Assembly: GCF_026672375.1 (NCBI RefSeq)
Contig: NZ_JAPPRA010000001.1
Span: 744,001 to 808,000, forward strand
DNA length: 64,000 nt
DNA from: Caulobacter sp. SL161
GTDB taxonomy: Bacteria > Pseudomonadota > Alphaproteobacteria > Caulobacterales > Caulobacteraceae
Direction of reading: 5' to 3'
Position numbers and translations under genes: made by a program. Positions 27,598 through 36,083 of the stretch are shown piece by piece. Within the stretch, counting starts at the first letter, position 1; each line of letters begins with the position of its first letter. The notes beneath the pieces were generated by a model. It had not been told where the DNA came from. It ran no database searches and worked only from the letters and a program-made list of their open reading frames with translations.

Positions 27598-28563
27598 CTA
27601 CGGGTCGCCGCGGGTGAGCGGTGACGCGGCGGGCGCGTTGAGCGGCGCCATGGCGGCGTATCGGGCGATCAACGGATCCGCCGCCGCCTGGGCCAGCACC
27701 CAGTCGCGGAACGCGGCGATCTTGCGCACCCTTGCCCGCTCGCGCGGATAGGCCAGCCAGTAGCCGCCGGTGTACCGCGCCACCACGTCGAAAGGCATGA
27801 CCAGCCGCCCCTCCGCCAGCTCGCGCGCGAAGAAGATCGGCGAGCCCAGGGCGGCGCCCTGTCCGGCGAGCGCGCTGGCCACTTCCAGGGTCTGGGCGTC
27901 GGCGGCGAGGCTCGGCGGCGGGCGGTCCGAGGCGCCGGTCACGCCTGCGGCCTGAAACCATTCCTCCCATTCGCGGGCCACGCCGATGCGCTGTGCGTTG
28001 AGCAGGTCCTCCGGACGGGCCAGGCCGCCGATCTGCTCCAGGAAGCCGGGAGCGACCAGCACAGTCTGGACGGCTGGGATCAGAAAGTGAGCCTCAAGCC
28101 CCGGCCACTCGCCGCGTCCGCCGCGCAGGGCGACGTCGGCCCCACCTCCGACCAGATCGATGACCTGGCTGGTGGCCTCCAGGCGAACCGCCACGCGGGG
28201 GTGAGCGATCTGAAAGCCGCCAAGGCGCGGGGCCAGCCACAGCCCGCCGAGACTCTGGACGGTGGTGATCGACAGGACGCCCGCCTCGGTCTCGACCAGG
28301 TCGGCGACCGTAGCGCGCAAAAGCGAAAGCGCCTCGGTGGCCGCCCGCGACAGGCGTTCGCCGGCGGGCGTCAGGGTGACCTCCCGGGGCAGACGATGGA
28401 AGAGCGGTTGATCCAGCCGTTGCTCGAGGGCGCGCACCTGCCAGCTGACCGCAGCCTGGGTCATGCCCAACTCGCCGGCGGCGCGGGTGAAGCTCTTCAG
28501 ACGAGCGGCCGCTTCGAACACGCGAATGGCGCTGAGCGGCAGGCGGGCGAGGATGTCAGACAT
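27598..28563 (-). CDS. LysR family transcriptional regulator, GcvA-like
   Basis: 321-residue LysR regulator. The N-terminal winged helix is in residues 8-70 ([42 protein letters not shown]). A periplasmic-binding-protein-like effector domain follows ([18 protein letters not shown]). The [13 protein letters not shown] opening and the ...DGRGEW-like motif ([14 protein letters not shown]) put it in the GcvA-like branch. The effector is unknown. It is divergent from a small-protein gene at 28655, a likely target, and upstream of leuC on the same strand. Confidence 0.93.
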   Translation of the reverse strand: MSDILARLPLSAIRVFEAAARLKSFTRAAGELGMTQAAVSWQVRALEQRLDQPLFHRLPREVTLTPAGERLSRAATEALSLLRATVADLVETEAGVLSITTVQSLGGLWLAPRLGGFQIAHPRVAVRLEATSQVIDLVGGGADVALRGGRGEWPGLEAHFLIPAVQTVLVAPGFLEQIGGLARPEDLLNAQRIGVAREWEEWFQAAGVTGASDRPPPSLAADAQTLEVASALAGQGAALGSPIFFARELAEGRLVMPFDVVARYTGGYWLAYPRERARVRKIAAFRDWVLAQAAADPLIARYAAMAPLNAPAASPLTRGDP

Positions 28564-28654
28564 AAGTAAGGCTTATGCATAGCCAAGGAGCGCGCGTTTG
28601 TCATTCCCGGCCTCAAAGCCGAAAAGCGCCTGTGATCGGAGCAGGAGGACGACG

Positions 28655-28786
28655 ATGATCGACACCGCCTTCAAGACGCATAAGGAAACTTCGTTCGGCT
28701 GGGTTTGGGCGCTGCAGGCCCTGTGGCGGCTCCTACGCCGGCGTTCCGACGCGCGGCGCTATCCGCGCCTTATCGCGCCGCGATAA
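28655..28786 (+). CDS. Small basic protein, 43 residues
   Basis: Short gene with a strong ribosome site (GGAGCAGGAGGACGACG) before the ATG. The 43 residues hold an aromatic amphipathic stretch (FGWVWALQALWRLL) followed by an Arg-rich tail (RRRSDARRYPRL). It is not recognised with certainty. The layout recalls DUF1127-type small proteins, which are often divergent from LysR genes, but the DUF1127 core motif is not clear. An in-frame ATG at 28598 is less likely, having no ribosome site. The LysR gene starts 92 bases away on the other strand. Confidence 0.6.
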   Translation: MIDTAFKTHKETSFGWVWALQALWRLLRRRSDARRYPRLIAPR

Positions 28787-28793
28787 GCGCACA

Positions 28794-28825
28794 AGAAAAA
28801 GGCCCCGGTGTCTCCACCGGGGCCT
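28794..28825 (-). terminator. Intrinsic terminator of rplS
   Basis: On the minus strand, AGGCCCCGGTG pairs perfectly with CACCGGGGCCT over the tetraloop GAGA, followed by TTTTTCTT. It is 25 bases after the rplS stop. The small gene on the other strand ends at 28786, so it may serve both. Confidence 0.9.
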
Positions 28826-28849
28826 CGTTCATTTCCGAATGTCAGAAGA

Positions 28850-29245
28850 TTAGTCTTCCGACGAAGCCGAAGCCTTCGGGCCGCCCGCGCGCTCGGCGAT
28901 ACGGGCCGACTTACCGCGACGGTCGCGCAGGTAGTACAGCTTGGCGCGACGGACGACGCCGCGACGCTTGACTTCGATGCTTTCGATGCTCGGCGACAGC
29001 AGCGGGAACAGACGCTCCACGCCTTCGCCGAACGAAATCTTACGGACCGTGAAGCTCTCGTGCACGCCCGTGCCGGCGCGGGCGATGCAGACGCCTTCGT
29101 AGGCCTGAACGCGTTCGCGCTCGCCTTCCTTGATCTTCACGTTGACGCGCAGGGTGTCACCGGGACGGAAGTCCGGGATCGCGCGGGCGGCCAGCAGACG
29201 GGCCGATTCTTCTTGCTCGAGCTGAGCGATGATGTTGATCGCCAT
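28850..29245 (-). CDS. rplS: 50S ribosomal protein L19
   Basis: Ribosomal protein L19, located at the 30S-50S interface. The 131 residues include the family core [33 protein letters not shown] and [24 protein letters not shown], plus a short Ser/Glu tail. I start at the ATG at 29245, eight bases after AAGGAG. The ATG at 29251 overlaps the trmD stop and is too close to the ribosome site. It is co-transcribed with trmD. Confidence 0.98.
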   Translation of the reverse strand: MAINIIAQLEQEESARLLAARAIPDFRPGDTLRVNVKIKEGERERVQAYEGVCIARAGTGVHESFTVRKISFGEGVERLFPLLSPSIESIEVKRRGVVRRAKLYYLRDRRGKSARIAERAGGPKASASSED

Positions 29246-29250
29246 GATCA

Positions 29251-29985
29251 TTACTCCTTGGGCTTACCCGGTTTCGGGTCGCCTTTTGCCTGTTGATTGG
29301 CGAGGTGGGCCTCCCAGAGATCCGGGCGCCGCTCGCGGGTCGTTACTTCACGCATACGCTTGCGCCATTGGTCGATCTTCTTGTGATCGCCCGACAGCAG
29401 CACCTCGGGGATGTCGAGCCCTTCGAACGTCCGCGGTCTGGTGTACTGCGGATGCTCGAGGAGACCGTCCTCGAAGCTTTCTTCCAGCGTGCTCTCGATG
29501 TTCCCCAGAACCCCCGGGGCAAGTCGAACGCACGCCTCGATCACGACCATCGCCGCCGCTTCGCCACCGGCGAGCACGGCGTCTCCGACCGAGACTTCCT
29601 CGAACCCCCGGGCGTCGAGCACCCGTTGATCCACCCCCTCGAAGCGGCCGCACAACACCACGATACCGGGCGCCTTGGACCACTCCCGAACACGCGCCTG
29701 GGTCAGGGGCCGACCCCGGGCGCTCATGTACAAAAGCGGCCGTCCATCGGCCTCCAGGCTGTCCAGCGCAGAGGCGATAACGTCCGCTTTCAATACGGCT
29801 CCTGCGCCGCCACCCGCAGGGGTGTCGTCGAGGAAGCCGCGCTTATCCTTGGAAAAGGCGCGAATGTCCAGTGTTTCCAAACGCCACAGGTCCTCTTCCT
29901 TCCAGGCGGTCCCGATCATCGAGACGCCGAGCGGGCCGGGGAAGGCCTCGGGGAACATGGTCAGGACGGTGGCGGTGAACGGCAT
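29251..29985 (-). CDS. trmD: tRNA (guanine-N1)-methyltransferase TrmD
   Basis: Methylates G37 of tRNAs with S-adenosylmethionine, preventing frameshifts. The 244 residues show the SPOUT trefoil-knot motifs: [25 protein letters not shown] and the [17 protein letters not shown] region. [13 protein letters not shown] [13 protein letters not shown] follows. It is followed directly by rplS. The usual upstream partners rpsP and rimM are absent; the next gene is divergent. Confidence 0.98.
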   Translation of the reverse strand: MPFTATVLTMFPEAFPGPLGVSMIGTAWKEEDLWRLETLDIRAFSKDKRGFLDDTPAGGGAGAVLKADVIASALDSLEADGRPLLYMSARGRPLTQARVREWSKAPGIVVLCGRFEGVDQRVLDARGFEEVSVGDAVLAGGEAAAMVVIEACVRLAPGVLGNIESTLEESFEDGLLEHPQYTRPRTFEGLDIPEVLLSGDHKKIDQWRKRMREVTTRERRPDLWEAHLANQQAKGDPKPGKPKE

Positions 29986-30115
29986 GGCCGCTGTTTAGCG
30001 GCTGGACGCTCCGGAGTCGAAGCCCTGCGCGGCGCGGGGGTTCATCAAGCGCATTTTCCAGTTGTTCACCGTCATCGGCGAAGTTCGGCGGACAAACTGA
30101 GGTCCACTTCGTCCC

Positions 30116-32014
30116 ATGCCGACCAAGAGCCGTTTCCTTCGACGCCTTCGCGAGGGCGTCGCTGCTTTCGCCCGCCGTCTGAGACGTGACGACCGCGGGG
30201 CGATCGCGATCCAGTTCGCGCTGTTGGCCCTGCCGCTGTCGATCCTTCTCTTCGGTCTCTTGGATGTGGGCCGTCTCAGCCTGCAGCGTCGCCAGATGCA
30301 GGACGCGCTCGACGCGGCGACCCTGATGGCCGCCCGCTCCACGGCGACGAGCAGCGCTGATCTCGACACGACCGGCGATGCGGCGTTCCTGGCCGAGATC
30401 GCAGGCATGAACCTGGGGCTGACGGCTTCCAACTCGACATTCTCGGCGGGAACCAGCAACCGGGTTGTCGGGACGGCGACGGCGACGCTGAGACCGATCA
30501 TCGCCAACCTTTGGCAAAGCGGGAACTTTACCGTCACGGCCACCTCGGAAGTGGTGCGCGCGTCCAAGAACCTGGAAGTCGCGCTCGTGCTCGACATCAC
30601 CGGCTCGATGGGCAGCAGGATCTCCGGGACTACGCGACTGGCCGAACTGAAGATCGCCGCCGCCGATCTGGTCGATGTTCTGGTTCGCGACACCCAGACG
30701 CCTTACTACTCCAAGATGGCGCTGATCCCCTATTCCTCCGGCGTCAACGTCAGCAGCACCTATGCAGACGCCGTGCGGGGCCCCGTGCCTGTCAGGACTA
30801 TCTCGGGCGCGGCCTGGGCCGCCGCGACGGCGAGATCGATCAGCGCGATCAATAAAGCTAATCCGGCGCGCATCACCGCGACCGGCCACGGCCTCGTCAC
30901 GGGCGACTATGTCTATATCACCGGCGTTGGCGGCATGACGACGCTGAACAACAAGGTCTACCGGGTGACCTTGGACAATACGAACACGAACCGGGTCTTT
31001 CTCGACGGCGTCGATAGCCGAAACTTCTCGAACTATACGGGCGGCGGTACGATCCGGAAGTGTGTGGCGTCGACCTGCCAGGTGGTGATCACGACGAGCG
31101 CCAGTCACGGCTTCATCACCGGGGATAAGGTCCGCTTCGCGGGCATGTCCGGCCTGACCAGCCTGAACGGCACGACGAGGGCCATTACCGTCCTGTCGAA
31201 CACGACCTTCGACTCAGGGCTACTAGAACCAGGATCCTCGACCTACACCAGCGGCGGGACGGCGACCTGCGAAGAGAGCGCCGTTCCAGGGTGCGAGAAG
31301 ATCCGGTTCACCAATGTTGATGGCTACGAGACAATCAACAGCCGCAGCACCTGCGCGACCGAGCGCACGGGCGATGAAGCCTATACAGACGCTGCGCCGT
31401 CTACGGCCTATGTCGGATCGCACTATCCGTCTGCGGACACCAGCAGCTCGACCGCCTGCCCTTCGGCGACGATCACGCCGCTCACGATCGACAAGACGGC
31501 GCTGAAGGCCCAGATCAATGGGCTAAGCGCGGCGGGCGCGACGGCTGGCCATATCGGGCTAGCCTGGGGCTGGTACATGGTTTCGCCGAACTTCAGTTAT
31601 CTTTGGCCCAACGCCTCCCAGAAGCCCGCCGCTTACCGGACCCGGGATCTCATGAAGGTCGTCATCCTGATGACCGACGGCGCGTTCAACATGCCCTATT
31701 GCAAGGGCGTCGTGGCCCAGGACCTCGGCTCAGGCACCAGCATCGGAGACGACGAGAAGATCAACTGCGACGCGACCAACGGTAGCTCCTTCGAGCAAGC
31801 CGCCGAGCTATGCGACGCAATCAAGGCCTCAACCAACGACATCACGCTGTACACGGTCGGTTTCACGGTCGGGAACGACCAGACGGCCCGCAACTTCCTG
31901 ACCAACTGCGCATCGAGCACAGACAAGGCCTATTTCCCGGCGACGGGCGCGGAGCTCAAGGCCTCTTTCCAGGCCATTGCTCAGGAGATCTCCAACCTGC
32001 GGATCGCCAAATAG
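30116..32014 (+). CDS. TadE/G-like membrane-anchored von Willebrand factor A protein
   Basis: 632 residues. A basic N-terminus leads to a TadE-like membrane segment (about 28-50, DDRGAIAIQFALLALPLSIL), typical of pilus-associated proteins. A von Willebrand A domain follows with MIDAS DITGSMGS at 160 and a second conserved part at about 512-530 (VVILMTDGAFN) plus LYTVGF near 580. Between these two halves lies an insertion of about 280 residues. It contains two tandem repeats (about 253-312 and 323-382), each with ITxT.HG..TGD and Y..GGT, resembling FCCH-like beta repeats known from phage tail and E1 proteins. No other tad genes are nearby. Its role is probably surface adhesion or Flp-pilus related. 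Confidence 0.85.
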   Translation: MPTKSRFLRRLREGVAAFARRLRRDDRGAIAIQFALLALPLSILLFGLLDVGRLSLQRRQMQDALDAATLMAARSTATSSADLDTTGDAAFLAEIAGMNLGLTASNSTFSAGTSNRVVGTATATLRPIIANLWQSGNFTVTATSEVVRASKNLEVALVLDITGSMGSRISGTTRLAELKIAAADLVDVLVRDTQTPYYSKMALIPYSSGVNVSSTYADAVRGPVPVRTISGAAWAAATARSISAINKANPARITATGHGLVTGDYVYITGVGGMTTLNNKVYRVTLDNTNTNRVFLDGVDSRNFSNYTGGGTIRKCVASTCQVVITTSASHGFITGDKVRFAGMSGLTSLNGTTRAITVLSNTTFDSGLLEPGSSTYTSGGTATCEESAVPGCEKIRFTNVDGYETINSRSTCATERTGDEAYTDAAPSTAYVGSHYPSADTSSSTACPSATITPLTIDKTALKAQINGLSAAGATAGHIGLAWGWYMVSPNFSYLWPNASQKPAAYRTRDLMKVVILMTDGAFNMPYCKGVVAQDLGSGTSIGDDEKINCDATNGSSFEQAAELCDAIKASTNDITLYTVGFTVGNDQTARNFLTNCASSTDKAYFPATGAELKASFQAIAQEISNLRIAK

Positions 32015-32050
32015 AAAAGCCCCGCCGGGGCCGGCGGGGCTTGTCCATCT
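32015..32050. terminator. Bidirectional terminator between convergent genes
   Basis: AGCCCCGCC (32018-32026) pairs with GGCGGGGCT (32033-32041) over GGGGCC. The T tract is better on the minus strand (TTTTC), favouring the oxygenase gene, and there is a short T run on the plus strand. It sits directly after the VWA gene stop. Confidence 0.8.
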
Positions 32051-32066
32051 TCGCAGGCGATGACGG

Positions 32067-33002
32067 TCAGGCCAGCTTGATCTCGCGCAGGCGCTGCTGG
32101 AGGAACTCATCGGCCGTGATCGACTCCGGATAGCGGTCCGGGTTTTCGGCCGTGACGCAGTTTTGCAGCGTCTTGATCTCGTAGTCCGAGGCGAAGTGCA
32201 GGAAGAACGGCGTCGAGTAGCGCGGCACGCCGCGACGTTCCGGCGGCGGGTTGACCACGCGGTGCACCGTCGAGGGCAGGACGTTGTTGGTCAGGCGCTC
32301 CAGCATGTCGCCGATGTTGATGACCAGGCAACCCGGGGGCGGGTTGATCGGCAGCCACTGGCCGTCGCGGTCCAGCACTTCCAGGCCGCCTTCCTCGGCG
32401 CCCAGCAGCAGGGTGATGGTGTTGATGTCGCCGTGGGCGCCGGCCCGCACGCCGGTGGCGTCCTTGGGGATCGGCGGATAGTGCAGCAGGCGCAGCACCG
32501 AATTGCCGTCCTGCACGGTCGGGTAGAAGAAGTTCCGGTCCAGCTTCAGATAGGTGGCGATCGCCTCCAGCACCTTACCGCCCATGGCGTCGAGGCTGTT
32601 GTACAGCCAGCTGACGTCATGCTTGAACGCCGGGATCTCGGCCGGCCAGACGTTGTCGGCCATGTGCGCGCGGAACCGGTGGCCGGGCGGCAGGTCGCGG
32701 CCCATGTGCCAGAATTCCTTCAGGTCGTAGTGGTCCGCGCCCTTGGCGGTCTCGACGCCGAAGGGGATGTAACCGCGGGCGCCGCCCTTGACGCCGGCGT
32801 ACTGCTTCTTGGTCTCGACCGGCAGGGCGAAGAAGGCCTTGGCGGAGTCGACGGCGGCGTCGATGCGCGCCTGATCCAGGTCATAGTCGGACAGCACGGC
32901 GAAGCCGTAGCGTTCGAATGACGCGCCCAGCTCCTGGGCGAAGCGTGAGAAGTCCTTGCTGTAGAGGGAGAACGAAACCGGGGCGATGGCGGAGGTGGAC
33001 AC
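32067..33002 (-). CDS. 2-oxoglutarate/Fe(II)-dependent oxygenase, isopenicillin N synthase family
   Basis: Non-haem iron oxygenase of the IPNS-like family, 311 residues. An N-terminal DIOX_N domain (ELGASFERYGFAVLSDYDLD) precedes the catalytic double-stranded helix. Iron ligands are H190 and D192 (AHGDINTITLLLG) and H247 (STVHRVVNPP), with the 2-oxoglutarate Arg in RYS at 261. The start is a GTG at 33002. The frame stays open far upstream across the divergent OmpA gene, so any longer start is rejected. The substrate is unknown. A perfect AGTAAG/CTTACT palindrome lies 20 bases upstream. Confidence 0.9.
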   Translation of the reverse strand: MSTSAIAPVSFSLYSKDFSRFAQELGASFERYGFAVLSDYDLDQARIDAAVDSAKAFFALPVETKKQYAGVKGGARGYIPFGVETAKGADHYDLKEFWHMGRDLPPGHRFRAHMADNVWPAEIPAFKHDVSWLYNSLDAMGGKVLEAIATYLKLDRNFFYPTVQDGNSVLRLLHYPPIPKDATGVRAGAHGDINTITLLLGAEEGGLEVLDRDGQWLPINPPPGCLVINIGDMLERLTNNVLPSTVHRVVNPPPERRGVPRYSTPFFLHFASDYEIKTLQNCVTAENPDRYPESITADEFLQQRLREIKLA

Positions 33003-33021
33003 GTCTGCGAGCCTTGGAATG

Positions 33022-33039
33022 AGTAAGTTCCTTCTTACT
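33022..33039. promoter_or_regulatory. Candidate operator palindrome upstream of oxygenase
   Basis: AGTAAG-TTCCTT-CTTACT: a perfect 6-bp inverted repeat with six-base spacer, 20 bases upstream of the oxygenase GTG start and between divergent genes. The regulator is not known. Confidence 0.35.
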
Positions 33040-33164
33040 ACACCGGACGCTAGACGAAACGAAGGCTGTTCGTCTTGGTGCGGCGTCGAGATCGGGAACT
33101 TGACCATAAGACGGGCGTTTGCCCGGGTGACTTGATCTACAGCAAAGATGTGAGGGTTGCGACC

Positions 33165-33848
33165 ATGCCGAAATTCGCTCGAAAAATGACGCTGGCGGTG
33201 GTGCTGATGAGCGCGGGCGCGCTGGCCGCCTGCACCACCACCGACCCCTATACCGGCATGCCGGTCCGCAACAACACCGGCACGGGCGCGCTCACGGGCG
33301 CGGGCGTCGGCGCGGTGCTGGGTTATCTGACCAACACCAACAAGGGCGAGCAGGGCCGCAAGAACGCCCTGATCGGGGCGGGCATCGGCGCGCTGGCCGG
33401 TGGCGCGATCGGCAACTACATGGACCGCCAACAAGCCGACTTCCGCCGCAGCCTGGAAGGCTCGGGCGTGATGATCCGCCGCAACGGCGACCAGATCGTG
33501 CTGGTCATGCCCAGCGACGTGACCTTCGCGGTCGATCGCTCGGACGTGCAGCCGCAGTTCACCCGCGTGCTCGACGACGTGGCCCGCACCCTGAACGCCT
33601 ATCCGCAGACCACGATCGATGTTGTGGGCCACGCCGATTCCAGCGGTCCGGACGACTATAATCAGACCCTGTCGGAGCGTCGCGCCAGCGCCGTCGCCGG
33701 CTATCTGACGGGGCCGGGCGGCGTTCTCGTCGACCGCGTCTTCGTCGCCGGCATGGGCGAGCGCGCGCCGATCGCCGACAACGCCACGGCCGCCGGCCGC
33801 GCCCAGAACCGCCGGGTCGAGATCATTCTGCGTCCGCTGACCCAATGA
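33165..33848 (+). CDS. OmpA family lipoprotein
   Basis: 227-residue outer membrane lipoprotein. The signal peptide ends in the lipobox LAAC (MTLAVVLMSAGALAAC). A glycine-rich segment GALTGAGVGAVLGYL...GAGIGALAGGAIGNYMD follows (glycine-zipper type). The C-terminal OmpA domain binds peptidoglycan: VVGHADSSGPDDYNQTLSERRASAV and a final AQNRRVEI. I take the ATG at 33165, preceded by GTGAGGG. An upstream in-frame start at 33075 would add 30 residues and spoil the signal peptide. The probable role is envelope anchoring. Confidence 0.93.
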   Translation: MPKFARKMTLAVVLMSAGALAACTTTDPYTGMPVRNNTGTGALTGAGVGAVLGYLTNTNKGEQGRKNALIGAGIGALAGGAIGNYMDRQQADFRRSLEGSGVMIRRNGDQIVLVMPSDVTFAVDRSDVQPQFTRVLDDVARTLNAYPQTTIDVVGHADSSGPDDYNQTLSERRASAVAGYLTGPGGVLVDRVFVAGMGERAPIADNATAAGRAQNRRVEIILRPLTQ

Positions 33849-33961
33849 GGCCACAGGGCGGCGTTCGCGCGCCGCCCTGCCCCTTAGGGGCATGAAGCGG
33901 TTGCTTTTCCCGCGCTTCGTCGCCAAGTCGTCATCCTTCGAAGGCGCGGCGCGAGGAAGAC

Positions 33962-35017
33962 GTGGCGAAGACGGCGAGCGATATCAGTCTGACGCGGCAG
34001 GCCATGAGCCTGACCGAGGACCTGATGACGCCGAACGCGGCCATCTACTGGACCGACCTGGCGATTTCGGCCGCCGTCATGTGGGGCGGCTTCCTGATCG
34101 CCGCGACGACGTCCAACCTCGCCCTGGGTCTTGGCGCCGCGCTTCTGAGCATGCTCGCGCTCTACCGCGCGCTCAGCTTCATCCACGAACTGACCCACAT
34201 TCGCGACGACGAGGCCCCGGGCTTTCGCGTCGGCTGGAACGTGCTGGTGGGCGTGCCGCTGATGACGCCGTCCCTGATGTACGAGGGCGTGCACAACATT
34301 CACCACATCAAGGATCGGTTCGGGACCCGGCTGGATCCGGAGTACCTGCCACTGTCGCGCTTCACGCCGCTGAAGCTGACGGGCTTTCTCTTCATCGCTT
34401 TGCTGGCCCCGCTGGGCGTGATCCTGCGCTCGGCGATCCTGATCCCGCTGTCGTTCTTGGTTCCGTCGCTGCGCCGCTATCTGAAGACCAAGCTGTCGGC
34501 CCTGATCATCAATCCCGATTTCGTCCGCGAGGATCTTGGCCGCTGGCGCAAGGCCTGGGTGGTGCAGGACGTCGCCTGCTGGCTTTGGTCGTGGGCGGTG
34601 ATCGCGGGCGTGGCCTTGGGCGTCGTGCCCGTGCGCGCCGTGCTGACGGGCCTGGTGATCTTTTCCCTGGCCACCTTCCTGAACCAGGCGCGCACCCTGG
34701 TGGCGCACCACTGGGACAATGACGGAGACAAGATGACGCTCGAGGAGCAGTTCCTCGACTCGGTCAACGTGCCGCCGCCGAACCTGGCGTCCGCGCTATG
34801 GGCGCCGGTCGGTCTGCGCTACCACGCCCTGCATCACCTGCTGCCGCGCCTGCCCTATCACAACATGGGCAAGGCCCATGCGCGGCTGGTCGAGGCGCTG
34901 GGAACGGACTCGCTCTATCATCGGGCGTCCGAGCCCGGCCTCTTCGAGGCGCTGGGCGATCTCTTCCGCCGTGTTCGCCAGAAGAACGCTGAAGCGCGTA
35001 ACCAGCCCGCGCATTAA
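33962..35017 (+). CDS. Fatty acid desaturase family protein
   Basis: 351-residue membrane-bound di-iron desaturase. The three His boxes are HELTH, HNIHH and HALHH, with four or more membrane segments. It inserts a double bond or hydroxyl group into an acyl chain or carotenoid-like lipid. The start is GTG with AGGAAGA in front. The next gene, another His-box membrane oxidase, follows by 57 bases, suggesting a lipid-modifying pair. Confidence 0.9.
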   Translation: MAKTASDISLTRQAMSLTEDLMTPNAAIYWTDLAISAAVMWGGFLIAATTSNLALGLGAALLSMLALYRALSFIHELTHIRDDEAPGFRVGWNVLVGVPLMTPSLMYEGVHNIHHIKDRFGTRLDPEYLPLSRFTPLKLTGFLFIALLAPLGVILRSAILIPLSFLVPSLRRYLKTKLSALIINPDFVREDLGRWRKAWVVQDVACWLWSWAVIAGVALGVVPVRAVLTGLVIFSLATFLNQARTLVAHHWDNDGDKMTLEEQFLDSVNVPPPNLASALWAPVGLRYHALHHLLPRLPYHNMGKAHARLVEALGTDSLYHRASEPGLFEALGDLFRRVRQKNAEARNQPAH

Positions 35018-35074
35018 GCGGCGGTTGAGGCGTCTTCGCTAAGACGGATCCGTTTCGAACGGAGACCGCAGGGC

Positions 35075-36079
35075 GTGAGCATAGCCGAGCCAGGGTTTGA
35101 TCTCGCCGCCGCCGGTCATCGACTGGTCGCCCCACTGCTCGATACCCTGTTGCCGCTGGGCTCGACCTTCTCACTCCTTTCCCTGGCCTGCGCGCTGTTG
35201 ATCGCTGCGGGCCATGTGGTCTTGAGCCGCCGCGCGCGGGGGCGCCGGACCTCGGCGCGACTGCTGTCGCGGGTGCTGTTTCCCCGCAGGGTCTGGCTGA
35301 CGGCGTCCAGCCGCCTGGATCTCGTCTTCTTCGTCTTCAATGTCTGGTGCGCGGGCCTCCTGCTGGGCGGAGCGCTCTTGTCGGGCCAGGCGATCACCAA
35401 GGCGTTGTCGGGGTGGCTAGGGGCCAGCCTCGGCGCAGGGCCCCTTTCAGCCACGCCATGGCCCATCGTGGCGATGGTCGGAACGCTTGCGGGTTTCCTC
35501 GCCTACGAGTTCAGCTACTGGGTCGACCATTGGCTGAGCCACAAGGTCAAGTTCCTGTGGGCCTTCCACAAGGTTCACCACACCGCCGAGGTTCTGACGC
35601 CGCTGACCGTCTATCGGGTTCACCCCATAGAGAGCCTGAAGTTCGCCAATATCGCGGCCCTGGCCACCGGTGGGACCGGGGGCGTTCTGGCCTGGGCGTT
35701 CGGCCCGGCCTGGCATGCGCCGCTGATGTTTGGGCAGAACGCCATCTTCCTGGTGTTTGCGATGAGCGTGATCCACCTGCAGCACTCGCACGCCTGGATG
35801 ACTTTCAAGCCGTTCGGCAAGTGGCTGCTCAGCCCCGCCCACCACCAGATCCACCACTCCGCCGACCCAGCCCATTTCGGCAAGAACCTCGGCAGCTGCC
35901 TGGCCGTCTGGGACCGGCTGTTCGGCACGCTGCATGTCCCCGACGTGCGCCCCGCGTCGCTGACGTTCGGCGCAGTGTCGACGGATCCTCACAGCCTGAC
36001 CGGCGGGTTCGCGACGCCGTTCGTGGAAGCCTTCAAGGGCGAGGCGATCCCTCAGGCGGTTCCTCTGCCGGCGGAATAG
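35075..36079 (+). CDS. Sterol desaturase/fatty acid hydroxylase family protein
   Basis: 334-residue integral membrane di-iron enzyme. The family His clusters are HWLSH, HKVHH and HHQIHHS, with further His in YRVHPIE. Several hydrophobic helices precede them. The start is GTG. Members hydroxylate sterols, fatty acids or carotenoids. It is co-directional with the desaturase, so both may act on the same membrane lipid; the substrate is unknown. It is convergent with the KefB-type antiporter. Confidence 0.9.
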   Translation: MSIAEPGFDLAAAGHRLVAPLLDTLLPLGSTFSLLSLACALLIAAGHVVLSRRARGRRTSARLLSRVLFPRRVWLTASSRLDLVFFVFNVWCAGLLLGGALLSGQAITKALSGWLGASLGAGPLSATPWPIVAMVGTLAGFLAYEFSYWVDHWLSHKVKFLWAFHKVHHTAEVLTPLTVYRVHPIESLKFANIAALATGGTGGVLAWAFGPAWHAPLMFGQNAIFLVFAMSVIHLQHSHAWMTFKPFGKWLLSPAHHQIHHSADPAHFGKNLGSCLAVWDRLFGTLHVPDVRPASLTFGAVSTDPHSLTGGFATPFVEAFKGEAIPQAVPLPAE

Positions 36080-36083
36080 CCTT

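Noticed and set aside
33003-33926. Upstream extension of the oxygenase gene antisense to the OmpA gene
   Set aside because: The extension crosses a divergent gene; the family N-terminus fits the GTG at 33002.
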